Assembly: GCA_030431715.1 (NCBI GenBank)
Contig: JAUIIO010000019.1
Coordinates: forward strand, 1-64,000
Length of the DNA stretch: 64,000 bases
Reading direction: 5' to 3'
Origin: a bacterium
Lineage (GTDB): Bacteria > Bdellovibrionota_C > UBA2361 > RFPC01
The notes under the pieces: model-generated
The model's database searches: none
What the model was told of the DNA's origin: nothing
Seen by the model: only the letters and a program-made list of their open reading frames with translations
In this document: piece by piece, positions 53,461 through 62,291 of the stretch
Position numbering within the stretch: the stretch's first letter is position 1
Layout: each line of letters starts with the position of its first letter
Program-made: the position numbers and the translations under genes

Positions 53461-54291
53461 GTGATTTTACTTACGACCGCCCTTTACTGTGAGGCAAAAC
53501 CATTTATTAAGGCTCTAGGGCTTAAAAAAGACCTTACCATGAGGTCTCATGAGCTTTTTCGCTCAGAAGATTGCGCCCTTATCGTAAGCGGAATCGGTAA
53601 AACAAATGCCGCCATCGCTACCACCCTCCTCCTGCACCTGTATTCAGACCACGAGCATGGAGTTGTTGGCAACATCGGCATAGCCGGTGCGGCATCTCAC
53701 GAGAAAGGAGAGTTAAGGCTTATTCACAAGGTACGCGAAGCCGCTACCGGAACCAACTTTTACCCCGAACAGCTTCTTCGTACTGAGACTGCAGAATCCT
53801 CTCTTGAAACCTTTGACATGCCAGTCACAGATCCTGCCCTCTTAGACCAGAAGGAGTCTCTGGTAGATATGGAAGCCTCTGGATTTGTTCAAGCGGCTTC
53901 TCGGTTTGTTGATAACAGTCGCTTTTTTCTCTTTAAGTGCGTATCAGATAATTTAGAGTGTGGTGTTTTAAGTGCACAGATTATTGAGTCCCTTATAGAG
54001 CCTCATACAGATACTATCCTTCGCTACGCACGCTCACTCCATGCTCTCCATCTCGATTCTCAGATTGAAATCTTAACCGGGCAGGAGAAGAAGCTTCTAG
54101 ACAAAGTTTCAAAACACCTCTCTCTAACCAAAAACGAGGAACACCTCTTAGAGCAGGCTGCTGTCGGACACAAAATACGCACCGGTGACATTACTCGAGG
54201 ACTCTATCCTGCTCTAAAAGTAGAGCTTGAATCAGTAGAACACGCCAAACAGATTTTTCATGAAACACGATCATCACTCTCAACACCGTAA
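53461..54291 (+). CDS. Nucleoside phosphorylase-superfamily protein with C-terminal extension
   Basis: This 276-residue protein has residues 1-~195 matching the MTA/SAH nucleosidase/nucleoside phosphorylase fold: 'CALIVSGIGKTNAAIATTLL', 'GVVGNIGIAGAASHEKGELR', 'VDMEASGFVQAASR' (Glu of the ribose site) and 'FLFKCVSDN' (catalytic Asp). The last ~80 residues ('LTGQEKKLLDKVSKHLSLTK' on) are an added helical domain. GTG start. The 3' end overlaps the next gene, a spore-photoproduct-lyase-like radical SAM gene, by 32 bp, so the two are coupled. Confidence 0.75.
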   Translation: MILLTTALYCEAKPFIKALGLKKDLTMRSHELFRSEDCALIVSGIGKTNAAIATTLLLHLYSDHEHGVVGNIGIAGAASHEKGELRLIHKVREAATGTNFYPEQLLRTETAESSLETFDMPVTDPALLDQKESLVDMEASGFVQAASRFVDNSRFFLFKCVSDNLECGVLSAQIIESLIEPHTDTILRYARSLHALHLDSQIEILTGQEKKLLDKVSKHLSLTKNEEHLLEQAAVGHKIRTGDITRGLYPALKVELESVEHAKQIFHETRSSLSTP

Positions 54292-55276
54292 GTTCTCTCA
54301 CGTCTATGTTGAGGAAGATGCGCTTGGCTATCCTGATACTGACAGGATCTTAGAAAAGTTTAAGAAAGCCACAGTTATTCCGATACAAAACTACAAAGAG
54401 ATCTTAAACCGCTCAAAGCAGAATTGGAGAGTTCAAAAAGAATCTCAAAAGCTTATTCTGGCAAAAAGACACGACGAATTTCTCTATCCTGGAAGCGATA
54501 TTGCTCCTAATTTCTCTCATCCTAATTTCTACTACAACGCCCTCTCTCTTAACTGTGTCTATAACTGTCACTACTGCTATCTTCAGGGAATGTATCCTTC
54601 TGCTCACACTGTAGTCTTTGTAAATCACCAAGATTATCTAAACGCGACCGATGCCAGACTCAGAGAACTCGGTTCAATGTATCTCTGTCTCTCATACGAC
54701 ACTGACCTCCTCGCCTTTGAGGGAATAATCCCCAGAGCAAGTGAGTGGATTGAGTTCTGCTCCACTCGCCCAGAACTTATCATTGAAATCCGCACAAAGA
54801 GCGTTAATATCCACTCATTTTGTGACAAAGAACCACTACCCAATGTTGTATTTGCCTGGACTCTCTCACCACAAAATTACATTGATTCCTATGAGCAGCT
54901 CACCCCGCCCCTTAAGAAAAGACTCGCCGCGATGAAGGAACTTGCTGAGCGTGGGTGGAAAGTAAGGGCATGTATCGATCCCGTACTTGCTGTAAGAGAC
55001 TGGAGAGAGGAGTACACTGGACTTACACAATCTCTCTTCACAGAGCTCACCCCAGAGATGATTAACGACATCAGCATCGGCACATTTAGAATGCCCGAAA
55101 GGTATTTTAGTAAAACACTAAAAATTCGTAAAGATTCAGAACTCTTTCACCTTCCATTCCACAAAGAACACGGAAGAATTTCATACCCCGAAAAGAGAGA
55201 TAGTGAGATGAAAGAATCCGTCAAAGAAGCCGTATTGGAGCAACACTATCCCGAAGAGAAGGTGTTTGTATTATAA
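54260..55276 (+). CDS. Spore photoproduct lyase-family radical SAM protein
   Basis: This 338-residue protein has the radical SAM cluster C99-x3-C103-x2-C106 ('SLNCVYNCHYCYLQ'). Other SPL-family segments are 'HPNFYYNALSLNC', 'LIIEIRTKSVNI' and 'GWKVRACIDPVLAVRDWREE'. Spore photoproduct lyase repairs a thymine dimer in Bacillus spores, but this organism does not look spore-forming. Homologs outside spore-formers probably act on another nucleotide or are of unknown use. It is coupled to the phosphorylase gene upstream. Confidence 0.85.
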   Translation: MKHDHHSQHRKFSHVYVEEDALGYPDTDRILEKFKKATVIPIQNYKEILNRSKQNWRVQKESQKLILAKRHDEFLYPGSDIAPNFSHPNFYYNALSLNCVYNCHYCYLQGMYPSAHTVVFVNHQDYLNATDARLRELGSMYLCLSYDTDLLAFEGIIPRASEWIEFCSTRPELIIEIRTKSVNIHSFCDKEPLPNVVFAWTLSPQNYIDSYEQLTPPLKKRLAAMKELAERGWKVRACIDPVLAVRDWREEYTGLTQSLFTELTPEMINDISIGTFRMPERYFSKTLKIRKDSELFHLPFHKEHGRISYPEKRDSEMKESVKEAVLEQHYPEEKVFVL

Positions 55277-55328
55277 TGACAACACAAGGTTTCATTGAAG
55301 TTACTGTCTTAGGGCATGGGGAGCACAC

Positions 55329-56228
55329 ATGAAACCGCAAGTGAAAGTCTGTACACATGAGGGCGAGTCTTTTATCTTTGAGGGAATTCAAGTCCCCACA
55401 CATTTACACTCATACGTAGCGAAATATAATAGTAACAGTAATTTTAAGTACCACATTTACTATCTCTCTATGGCGTGGCTACAGGGATGGCGTATTAAGC
55501 TAAGTGAAGATGTATCGACCAATATATGTATCGAAAGCTCTACCTCTGAAATTTCGCTTTCTTTAAAGTTACGCCCTTTTCCATCGAGCGACGTGGAAGC
55601 ATTTGGGCACATTTTTATAAACAATCATTTTAAACCTTTCATTGATACTATTCGCCAGACATCTCCCCTTACTGACATAAGACATATCTTCGATTTTGGT
55701 GCCTATGTCGGATTATCATCCCTCTTTTTCTATAGGGAATTTCCGAACATGAAGCTCACCGCATTCGAACCCGATCGTGAAAGTTACGACATCCTAAAGA
55801 CAAATTTTACTCGAAATGGTCTTGCTGCTTCTGCAGGACAAAATGTAGCAGTATGGCACGAGAGTACCACAGGAGACATCGCTGATGATTTTCGCGATGG
55901 AAGGGCATGGTCTCTACAATTTGACCCGAAAAAAAAGGGAGCTCTACAGGCTATAACCCTTCCCCAATCCATAGAGCAATTCGCCTCCAATCAACCGATT
56001 GATATTATTAAAATGGACATTGAAGGGGCTGAGTACAAGATTCTTTCTGATTCGAACGTATTGGAGCTTTTACGTCATAAAGTTCGCTATCTTTGCCTTG
56101 AGATTCATGATGAGATGGGGCCTAGAACAGAGCTCTTAAATGCTCTTTCTAAAACTTTCAGTATTTCAGAAGTGGGAGAACATACTTTGGGAGTAAACCG
56201 TTTTATGGGTAATTTATTACATGCTTGA
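55329..56228 (+). CDS. FkbM-family methyltransferase
   Basis: This 299-residue protein has an N-terminal ~120-residue part followed by the FkbM domain: 'IFDFGAYVGLSSLFFYREFP' (motif I), 'LTAFEPDRESYDILKTNF', 'IDIIKMDIEGAEYKIL' and 'YLCLEIHDEMGP'. The family methylates sugar hydroxyls and amides. A GGGGAG lies 10 bases before the ATG. It overlaps the following small gene by 8 bp. Confidence 0.85.
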   Translation: MKPQVKVCTHEGESFIFEGIQVPTHLHSYVAKYNSNSNFKYHIYYLSMAWLQGWRIKLSEDVSTNICIESSTSEISLSLKLRPFPSSDVEAFGHIFINNHFKPFIDTIRQTSPLTDIRHIFDFGAYVGLSSLFFYREFPNMKLTAFEPDRESYDILKTNFTRNGLAASAGQNVAVWHESTTGDIADDFRDGRAWSLQFDPKKKGALQAITLPQSIEQFASNQPIDIIKMDIEGAEYKILSDSNVLELLRHKVRYLCLEIHDEMGPRTELLNALSKTFSISEVGEHTLGVNRFMGNLLHA

Positions 56229-56553
56229 ACATAAAGTTATTAACGCAAGGTCTCTGCCACAGGTAGATTTTGTTGGGAAATGCGTTGAGATTGATTCAGA
56301 ATCGAACGGTATTCATGTGGTCGGCGTTGTGACCGACGTACAATTTTATGATGCAAGCGTTGAATTTTATTTCAGTCGCAGCTATCAGAAAGGACAAGAG
56401 CAAGGACCCGTAATGTTTCACGTTGACGTTGGAGGGTTTCAAGATAATGATCGCCGAGGTACTCAAGGAGTGAGAATACTCAAAGGATATGACACCGTAT
56501 TAAATATTTGGGAACCTGGAAAGGGAACTGTTTGGTCGATTCTTGACTCATAA
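56221..56553 (+). CDS. Small protein of unknown function
   Basis: This 110-residue protein is beta-rich: 'GIHVVGVVTDVQFYDASVEF', 'MFHVDVGGFQDNDRRGTQGV' and 'YDTVLNIWEPGKGTVW' look like a small barrel. No family was recognised. The 5' end overlaps the FkbM gene by 8 bp, and the 3' end overlaps a minus-strand phosphatase by 6 bp. A role with the FkbM enzyme is inferred from the overlap only. Confidence 0.6.
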   Translation: MLEHKVINARSLPQVDFVGKCVEIDSESNGIHVVGVVTDVQFYDASVEFYFSRSYQKGQEQGPVMFHVDVGGFQDNDRRGTQGVRILKGYDTVLNIWEPGKGTVWSILDS

Positions 56554-57426
56554 CTCGCCACATAATTTTTTTACGGGTAAGACCGTAAGGCAATGCTCCA
56601 CATCATCCTCTTTTGACAACAGAAGTGGTTTGCTAAGTAACCACTCTTTGCTTTGAGGATGGTCATGAAAATGCTTATTGCCTAAATGTTTACAGGCTAC
56701 ATTGGTATCAAGCTGCCAAAAATGCAGTCCTAATCTGTTCGCTATTGCCCATGCCCCTGCAAAATCCCATAAATAGGCTGAAACAATACATCCACGACTA
56801 GCACCCAATGCTGTATAAAGAGCATCCAGAGCTGTCGAACCTGTACAACGAAACCTCATTAAAGAATAGTCAGAATGAGTTGCTAGAGATATCAGGTGAT
56901 AGTCATTTACGAGAAAAAGCTCTGGCTTTCGAATATTCGATTGTCTCTCATGAATGGTATTTTTCTCACCTGTAAAAACGTTTAATTCACATACTTTATC
57001 ATCACATGTATAAAAAATCTCACCTGTAGCTGGTATGCCGATGAGTCCAAACAACGGATAAAGATCACCATCTTCAATCTTAAAACCACCAATAGACAAG
57101 CAGTAGAGAGGAAGAGACCCAATAACATTCTGTGTTCCATCAATTGGATCTAAGATAAGTAAAATTCCGTCTCTTAATAGAATCTCAGATCTTTTGGGTA
57201 GCGGCGATTCCTCAGAAAGCACTAAAGCTTCAGGAAAGCACTCAGCACACACCTGAGTTAATCTCTGTTCTATTTCGATATCGAGCTTCGTGACAAACGA
57301 GCCATCGCTTTTATTTGAAAATGATAGTTGGTCTCTCTTTGAAGTGGAGATACTACGCAGTAGTTGAACTATGCTCGTAAGAAAGCCATCGATCTTATCC
57401 TGAGTAAAATATACGTTATGAGACAA
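56548..57426 (-). CDS. Inositol monophosphatase-family phosphatase (CysQ/HisN-like)
   Basis: This 292-residue protein has the metal site E72-E73 ('LVLSEESP'), 'ILDPIDGTQN' (D93-P-I-D96-G-T98) and the C-terminal 'WDFAGAWAIANRLGLHFW'. This is a Li+-sensitive Mg2+-dependent phosphatase fold with specificity for inositol phosphate, 3'-phosphoadenosine phosphosulfate, or histidinol phosphate. Which applies cannot be read. It lies downstream of the minus-strand THUMP methyltransferase by 27 bp. Confidence 0.85.
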   Translation of the reverse strand: MSHNVYFTQDKIDGFLTSIVQLLRSISTSKRDQLSFSNKSDGSFVTKLDIEIEQRLTQVCAECFPEALVLSEESPLPKRSEILLRDGILLILDPIDGTQNVIGSLPLYCLSIGGFKIEDGDLYPLFGLIGIPATGEIFYTCDDKVCELNVFTGEKNTIHERQSNIRKPELFLVNDYHLISLATHSDYSLMRFRCTGSTALDALYTALGASRGCIVSAYLWDFAGAWAIANRLGLHFWQLDTNVACKHLGNKHFHDHPQSKEWLLSKPLLLSKEDDVEHCLTVLPVKKLCGEL

Positions 57427-57453
57427 TATTAAACCCTCATGATGGTACTCACG

Positions 57454-58542
57454 TTACTCCACATGGAGGACATACAGAGTTGGCTGCTTTCCAAAAACAC
57501 TCACCAAAGTTGTATCACGAATGCTCAGTTCCACATCTTTGATAGCATCTTCAAAAAGATCTTTCTGTTCAGTCAAGAGAACCATTCGTCCATTCTGAGA
57601 TAGCACTCTGCGGAACTCGTCTAACAATACATAATAGTCTAATTGCATAGACCTTCCTATCTCATTCTTGAGATCGGTCTGTACGCCCCATGGCATGTCA
57701 CAGACAATGCAATTGATAGATGAGTCTTTGAATGGAAGGTTACGAGCATCACCAAGCATAAAAAGAGAAGCTCTCGACCTTGTGGGGCGATTTTCATGTG
57801 AGGCCATCAGTGCTTGCGGCGAAATATCAACACCGATACTTTGAATGCCTTCGAAGCTGCTAGACTCGTGAACAATGGTACCTGCCCCACACATAGGATC
57901 GATGAGTACATCACCAAATGCCGGCCTTACAAATTTTACCATCATGTGAGCAATCTGTGGCGCAAGGGAACCTTCGAGGTGCACACGCTTATATCCGCGT
58001 TTTGACAATGGCGCTTTGGAAAGACGTATTCCGCACCATCCCACGTCATCATCTAAATGTGCACGAAAATGAATATCATGATCCGGAAGCGATTTGTTGT
58101 TTGTATCTAAGTACTGAGAGGAGAGTTTTTTTGAGAATGCCTCTCTAAGTGCATCAGCAATCTCCCATCGATTATAATTTCTCTTACCTACAAAACTTGC
58201 TGTTATAGAAAATCCTTTCTCGAGATCAATCTTACGATTTAAGGCACAAAGATTCACATATTCATTAATAGGGAAGGAAAGTGCTTGTGAGCGCATAGTA
58301 TCCAATGAATCTCTTTTATTGCTTAGATCGTAAAAGTTTCCGACCAAAATAAAAACGTCATCAATTGATTTTAAATGCAGGAATTTTTCTATTGGCTCTT
58401 GAGATGAAATAAAGAGCGTTCTATGGCTTTGCTTTATGACTTCGATCTCAAGAAATTTAGAGAGATCATCAGCCACATGAGACTCAAGACCGGCATGCGT
58501 ACGTATACAATACGTAAGAGGCAAATTATCCATCATTGACAC
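57454..58542 (-). CDS. THUMP-domain RNA methyltransferase (Trm14/TrmN-like)
   Basis: This 362-residue protein has a ferredoxin-like/THUMP N-terminal region (~1-150) and a Rossmann methyltransferase domain with 'VLIDPMCGAGTIVHESSSFE' (motif I) and 'CIVCDMPWGVQTDL' (motif IV, the DPPY/NPPY-type site in a CDMPWG form). This arrangement matches tRNA m2G-forming enzymes of the UPF0020/Trm14 type. The gene overlaps the GT2 gene upstream by 17 bp. Confidence 0.82.
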   Translation of the reverse strand: MSMMDNLPLTYCIRTHAGLESHVADDLSKFLEIEVIKQSHRTLFISSQEPIEKFLHLKSIDDVFILVGNFYDLSNKRDSLDTMRSQALSFPINEYVNLCALNRKIDLEKGFSITASFVGKRNYNRWEIADALREAFSKKLSSQYLDTNNKSLPDHDIHFRAHLDDDVGWCGIRLSKAPLSKRGYKRVHLEGSLAPQIAHMMVKFVRPAFGDVLIDPMCGAGTIVHESSSFEGIQSIGVDISPQALMASHENRPTRSRASLFMLGDARNLPFKDSSINCIVCDMPWGVQTDLKNEIGRSMQLDYYVLLDEFRRVLSQNGRMVLLTEQKDLFEDAIKDVELSIRDTTLVSVFGKQPTLYVLHVE

Positions 58543-59413
58543 ATTCTAATTCCCGTTCAGAGAACGCGTATTTCATTGATAGGAGAGACTGAAAAAGCAC
58601 TCCTGATACCAAAATGCACCCGTAAATGAACGCTAGGCCAAAAGATTTAAGACAGAGAGAATCGGCGTAGAGATATCTAGAGAATTCTTTAAAACAACCA
58701 GATGCGATGTTGCTTCGTAGCACCTCAGATCGACCTTGCCAAAACACCCGTCTTACTAAATATCGAGTACTTACTCGTGCTAGGTCAATATTGTGATGCA
58801 CATGTACATGCGACAAAAACTGCTCCGAGGCTCCAGCCTCCTTTAATTCAGCTATAAACGTTGTGTCATCTCCGGATCGGAGTTCGTTACCACTCCTACC
58901 AAGTTCCTCGCGAAAGGACACGTCGTGTGTTCGAATGAATGGAAGCTGAAAGCCCATGCATGCACCCCATGTCTTCATAGGTAAATTCTCCGCGTGAATG
59001 CTCAGGTAATGAAACTGCCCAGCACTAATATACCATGGCCATGATACTTTCTGTTGCGGACCAGCCACTTTCACACCTACTATCTCACTTGTCGAAAGAG
59101 CATGCCTGATCTCAGCGAGGGTGGATGCAGGTACAAAAGTATCATCATCGATGAATAGTATTCTATCTTTTTCTGCCCGTGAGAGCGCCTCATTTCGAGA
59201 GTATGATAGCCCTCTCGTTTTTTGGTTCTGGATCACACTATGGCCCGCTTCTTCCAAAACATGAGTCAAGGTACGTAGTTCAACAGAATCAGGCATATCT
59301 AAGATAAAAAGCACTTCATCTATAGGGAGTACCGTGTCACTGATATCGGTCCAAGTATCGCGTAGAATTGATATTCGATTGCTACAAACCGCTACTGTAA
59401 TGCCAAGATCCAT
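58526..59413 (-). CDS. Glycosyltransferase family 2
   Basis: This 295-residue protein has a GT-A domain: 'TVAVCSNRISILRDTWTDIS', 'TRGLSYSRNEALSRAEKDRI' and the DxD-type 'LFIDDDTFVPAST'. Downstream 'RSGDDTTFIAELKEAG' carries the probable acceptor acid. A hydrophobic helix near the C-terminus ('SFGLAFIYGCILVSGVLF') suggests membrane anchoring. The acceptor is unknown. Confidence 0.85.
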   Translation of the reverse strand: MDLGITVAVCSNRISILRDTWTDISDTVLPIDEVLFILDMPDSVELRTLTHVLEEAGHSVIQNQKTRGLSYSRNEALSRAEKDRILFIDDDTFVPASTLAEIRHALSTSEIVGVKVAGPQQKVSWPWYISAGQFHYLSIHAENLPMKTWGACMGFQLPFIRTHDVSFREELGRSGNELRSGDDTTFIAELKEAGASEQFLSHVHVHHNIDLARVSTRYLVRRVFWQGRSEVLRSNIASGCFKEFSRYLYADSLCLKSFGLAFIYGCILVSGVLFQSLLSMKYAFSERELECVNDG

Positions 59414-59492
59414 ACTTCCTACCTGTCACATCTTAAGTATCATGACAGTACCATCAGCAAGTTCGCTATACAATCAAACTTAAGACAGAAGG

Positions 59493-60182
59493 TTATACAT
59501 GATCAGGCGCGGTGAGAAGGCCCTCTGAACGCATATCACTAACCCACCGAGGAGTGAATTCGACTACGATACTACGACGCATGAAGGGCGAAGCAGAACT
59601 GCCTGAGCCATGGAGCACCCTGACATCATGCACCGTGACATCCCCCTTATTGGCAGGTAAATAAACACTATCATTCTTGCGTTCAATATCATCAACTTCG
59701 TTCAATCGATCGAAATGTGACGCAGGGACCATCTGAAGACAGCCATTTTCGACATTTGAGTCATCCAGAAAAATGCTAAAATTAAATACGCTTAGTGGTG
59801 GAACATCGACGGGATCACGGTGCCACGGAACATCAGACCCCCTATCTGGCATCTTGACAATTAAGGCATGCGCCGTAGGGAACACTTCACAACCAAATAC
59901 TGCGTGCACAATTTCCAATAGTTTCGGATGATTTACGATATCAAGGATGCTCTGATCCTTAGATTTTTCCAGATTATGAATTCTGTACAAGATTGGATCC
60001 TCGCCCTCAGGTGTCCAATACCAAAAATCGGGATCTTGGCCGGGAGATTTATGCCAGTTATCAATAAGTTTCTTCGTTGCGGCTGAGACCGGGGCGAGTT
60101 CCTGCTCAGAGAATAGAGATTGAAAAGTACAAAAGCCATTTACTCTTAGGTCTAAAATATTTTTTGCATGGCTCAATCCCAT
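59493..60182 (-). CDS. Phytanoyl-CoA dioxygenase (PhyH)-family oxygenase
   Basis: This 229-residue Fe(II)/2-oxoglutarate enzyme has 'PWHRDPVDVP' (His-x-Asp), 'NFSIFLDDSNVENGCLQMVP', the distal His in 'VHDVRVLHGSG' and the 2-oxoglutarate Arg in 'FMRRSIVVEF'. It likely hydroxylates a small metabolite or a sugar-linked moiety. The 5' end overlaps the GT4 gene by 10 bp, so the oxygenase and GT4 are coupled. Confidence 0.85.
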   Translation of the reverse strand: MGLSHAKNILDLRVNGFCTFQSLFSEQELAPVSAATKKLIDNWHKSPGQDPDFWYWTPEGEDPILYRIHNLEKSKDQSILDIVNHPKLLEIVHAVFGCEVFPTAHALIVKMPDRGSDVPWHRDPVDVPPLSVFNFSIFLDDSNVENGCLQMVPASHFDRLNEVDDIERKNDSVYLPANKGDVTVHDVRVLHGSGSSASPFMRRSIVVEFTPRWVSDMRSEGLLTAPDHV

Positions 60183-61186
60183 CGCTCCCCCTCTATAACT
60201 CTTTGATAAAGGTTAATATACTCATTCGCAATCGTAATATAATCCCAAGCTTCAATACTCTTCTGATAGACAACCTCAGGAGATGGCAATTCTTCAAACA
60301 TTCTAAAAATATTCTCTTCACTCATATCAAATGCAGGCGTTAATACCTTTCCTATACTAGGGACTATTTCGGGAAGGCAGCCATTGTCACTTGCAATAAC
60401 TGGCGTACCCGAGGCGCCGGCCTCAGAAACTACAGTAGCTCCGGGCTCGCACCAGAGATTTCCCCACGGCCCCTGCACTGTCTGAGACATCACAAGCACG
60501 GCTTCAGCTTGTGACAGAAGCTCCAAACGCTTCTCTCCCCCAACTTCTCCAATAAATTCGCATGTATGAGAATATTGAGCCTTGATATCGTTTACATAAT
60601 CCTGTTCCCAACACGGGCCAGCTATGAGGAGTTTCTTTGAAGCCTTAGAGGCAATCTCAGCAGCTTCTTTTGTGCCTTTCCATGGTGAGACCCTACCAAG
60701 GAAAAGCAAATAGTCTGATTTCTGCGTGTTGTAGGTGTAGCGTGAAGGATTCACTGGAATACGGACTACCGGGGCATTGCTCTGTAAAATACTTTTTCGT
60801 TGTGCATAGGAGACATAAACCGTATTTGATATATTACGAGGCTTTGATGTGAAATGGTGCGTTGAAAGCCATTTTGAATGGTTTAATCGCTCAGGATGAA
60901 AGACTTTTCCATCACTAAAATCGTGGATAATATCTACATCATGAGCATTTAACCACTCTGTTATTTCCTTCTCACTGGCAATATCTATTACGTTTAGTTT
61001 ACCCTCATAGCTATCACTACCAGGTGCTCCGAGCAAGAAAACGCTATGCCCTAGATGAATTAAAGCATCTATATGGGTAGCTACCATCCATTGAATTCCA
61101 CCGTATCCCTGTGGCGGGATGGTAATCCATCCCTCTTGTCCATTTATAGATGTTTTAAATGGAATGTTAATTACGGCAATACGCAT
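60173..61186 (-). CDS. Glycosyltransferase family 4
   Basis: This GT-B protein starts 'RIAVINIPFKTSINGQEGW'; the glycine-rich acceptor loop is 'PPQGYGGIQWMVATHIDAL'. The C-terminal domain contains 'YLLFLGRVSPWKGTKEAAEI' and 'GPWGNLWCEPGATVVSEAGA', the E-x7-E donor region. I chose ATG 61186 (337 residues) because the Rossmann strand follows directly; ATG 61219 would add 11 residues, and neither has a clear Shine-Dalgarno. It probably glycosylates a surface acceptor. Confidence 0.85.
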   Translation of the reverse strand: MRIAVINIPFKTSINGQEGWITIPPQGYGGIQWMVATHIDALIHLGHSVFLLGAPGSDSYEGKLNVIDIASEKEITEWLNAHDVDIIHDFSDGKVFHPERLNHSKWLSTHHFTSKPRNISNTVYVSYAQRKSILQSNAPVVRIPVNPSRYTYNTQKSDYLLFLGRVSPWKGTKEAAEIASKASKKLLIAGPCWEQDYVNDIKAQYSHTCEFIGEVGGEKRLELLSQAEAVLVMSQTVQGPWGNLWCEPGATVVSEAGASGTPVIASDNGCLPEIVPSIGKVLTPAFDMSEENIFRMFEELPSPEVVYQKSIEAWDYITIANEYINLYQRVIEGERWD

Positions 61187-61428
61187 AAGATATTTCTGCA
61201 AAACATAATTCTCTGTCATGCGATAAAGGGCACTCAGAGCTCAGCTTTTTTCATACATGTCTGGAGATAGATATTCAAGAGGACAAAGATCCTGAGCTTG
61301 TTCGAGAGACACTAGAGTCTTTGGTCATTCTTCTTTCTCTGGAGCTCATATTATCATAGTGTATAAGAATCAGGTCTGCTTTATTTAATTCAACATGCAC
61401 ACAGATCTTAAATACCCATGGCTTTAAC

Positions 61429-62259
61429 GTGAAAGCAAAACTCATAATTGATGTACAACATGGTCTCGCTAATCGGCTTCGCGCCTATGCGTGTGCGTCA
61501 GTAATAGCAAAGTTCAGCAATCGAGATCTCCAACTGGTATGGACCCCCGATCACCACTGCGAATGCCACTTCCATGACTTGTTCACAAATCCAGTTGAAC
61601 TCGTTTCACATCTACCTGTTGAGCAAGAAGTTGCTTACTACAATTACATGGATGATGACTCACCGAATCAATATAACTCGGTGATCGACGACACAACGGA
61701 CCTAGATCTTTGCATACGCAGTGGCCATTGGCTCCATAATCGCCATGTGAACTGGGAGAGGGTCGTATGTGAATTAAAACGCTTAAACCCTCTTAAACGT
61801 ATCGCAGACCTCGTTAACAGCATCGACGTCAGTTCTTCTGTGGGAGTTGCAGTTAGGCTGCAACGAGGGAAAAGTTATAGGCACTTGCCGTGGGAAGCAA
61901 ACGACAACTGGAGCTTTAATGGACAAGTCGAAATAGATAAGTGGGCAGATCTCACGAGACTTGAAAGCTTTTATAATCGAATGGACTCTATCCTCTCTGA
62001 GGACGAAGAAACGCATTTTTTTCTTACTGCCGATCTGCCTGAAACGTACGACGCGATGAGGACCCGCTTTGGAGAAAAAATTCTTTGTACTAAGCAAATC
62101 GACTTCAATCGCTCAAAAGCATCAATTCAACATGCCCTTGCTGACATGCTCTTATTGAGCAAAACAAAAATGATACTAGGCAGCCCATATAGTTCATACA
62201 GCATATTAGCTGCCAAGTTCTTTGATATTCGATTAGAAGTAGTTGGTGTAGATTTTTAA
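61429..62259 (+). CDS. NodZ/alpha-1,6-fucosyltransferase-like glycosyltransferase
   Basis: This 276-residue protein has the nucleotide-sugar-binding N-terminal motif 'HGLANRLRAYACASVIAKF' and 'GVAVRLQRGKSYRHLPW', the region of the conserved Arg pair in the GT23/NodZ-like fold. It ends with 'ADMLLLSKTKMILGSPYSSY', another family landmark. GDP-fucose transfer to a GlcNAc-type acceptor is the typical reaction, but related proteins use other donors. GTG start after a divergent gap of ~240 bp. Confidence 0.7.
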   Translation: MKAKLIIDVQHGLANRLRAYACASVIAKFSNRDLQLVWTPDHHCECHFHDLFTNPVELVSHLPVEQEVAYYNYMDDDSPNQYNSVIDDTTDLDLCIRSGHWLHNRHVNWERVVCELKRLNPLKRIADLVNSIDVSSSVGVAVRLQRGKSYRHLPWEANDNWSFNGQVEIDKWADLTRLESFYNRMDSILSEDEETHFFLTADLPETYDAMRTRFGEKILCTKQIDFNRSKASIQHALADMLLLSKTKMILGSPYSSYSILAAKFFDIRLEVVGVDF

Positions 62260-62291
62260 TAGAAACGAATAAGGATAGTTCAACTGAAGTC

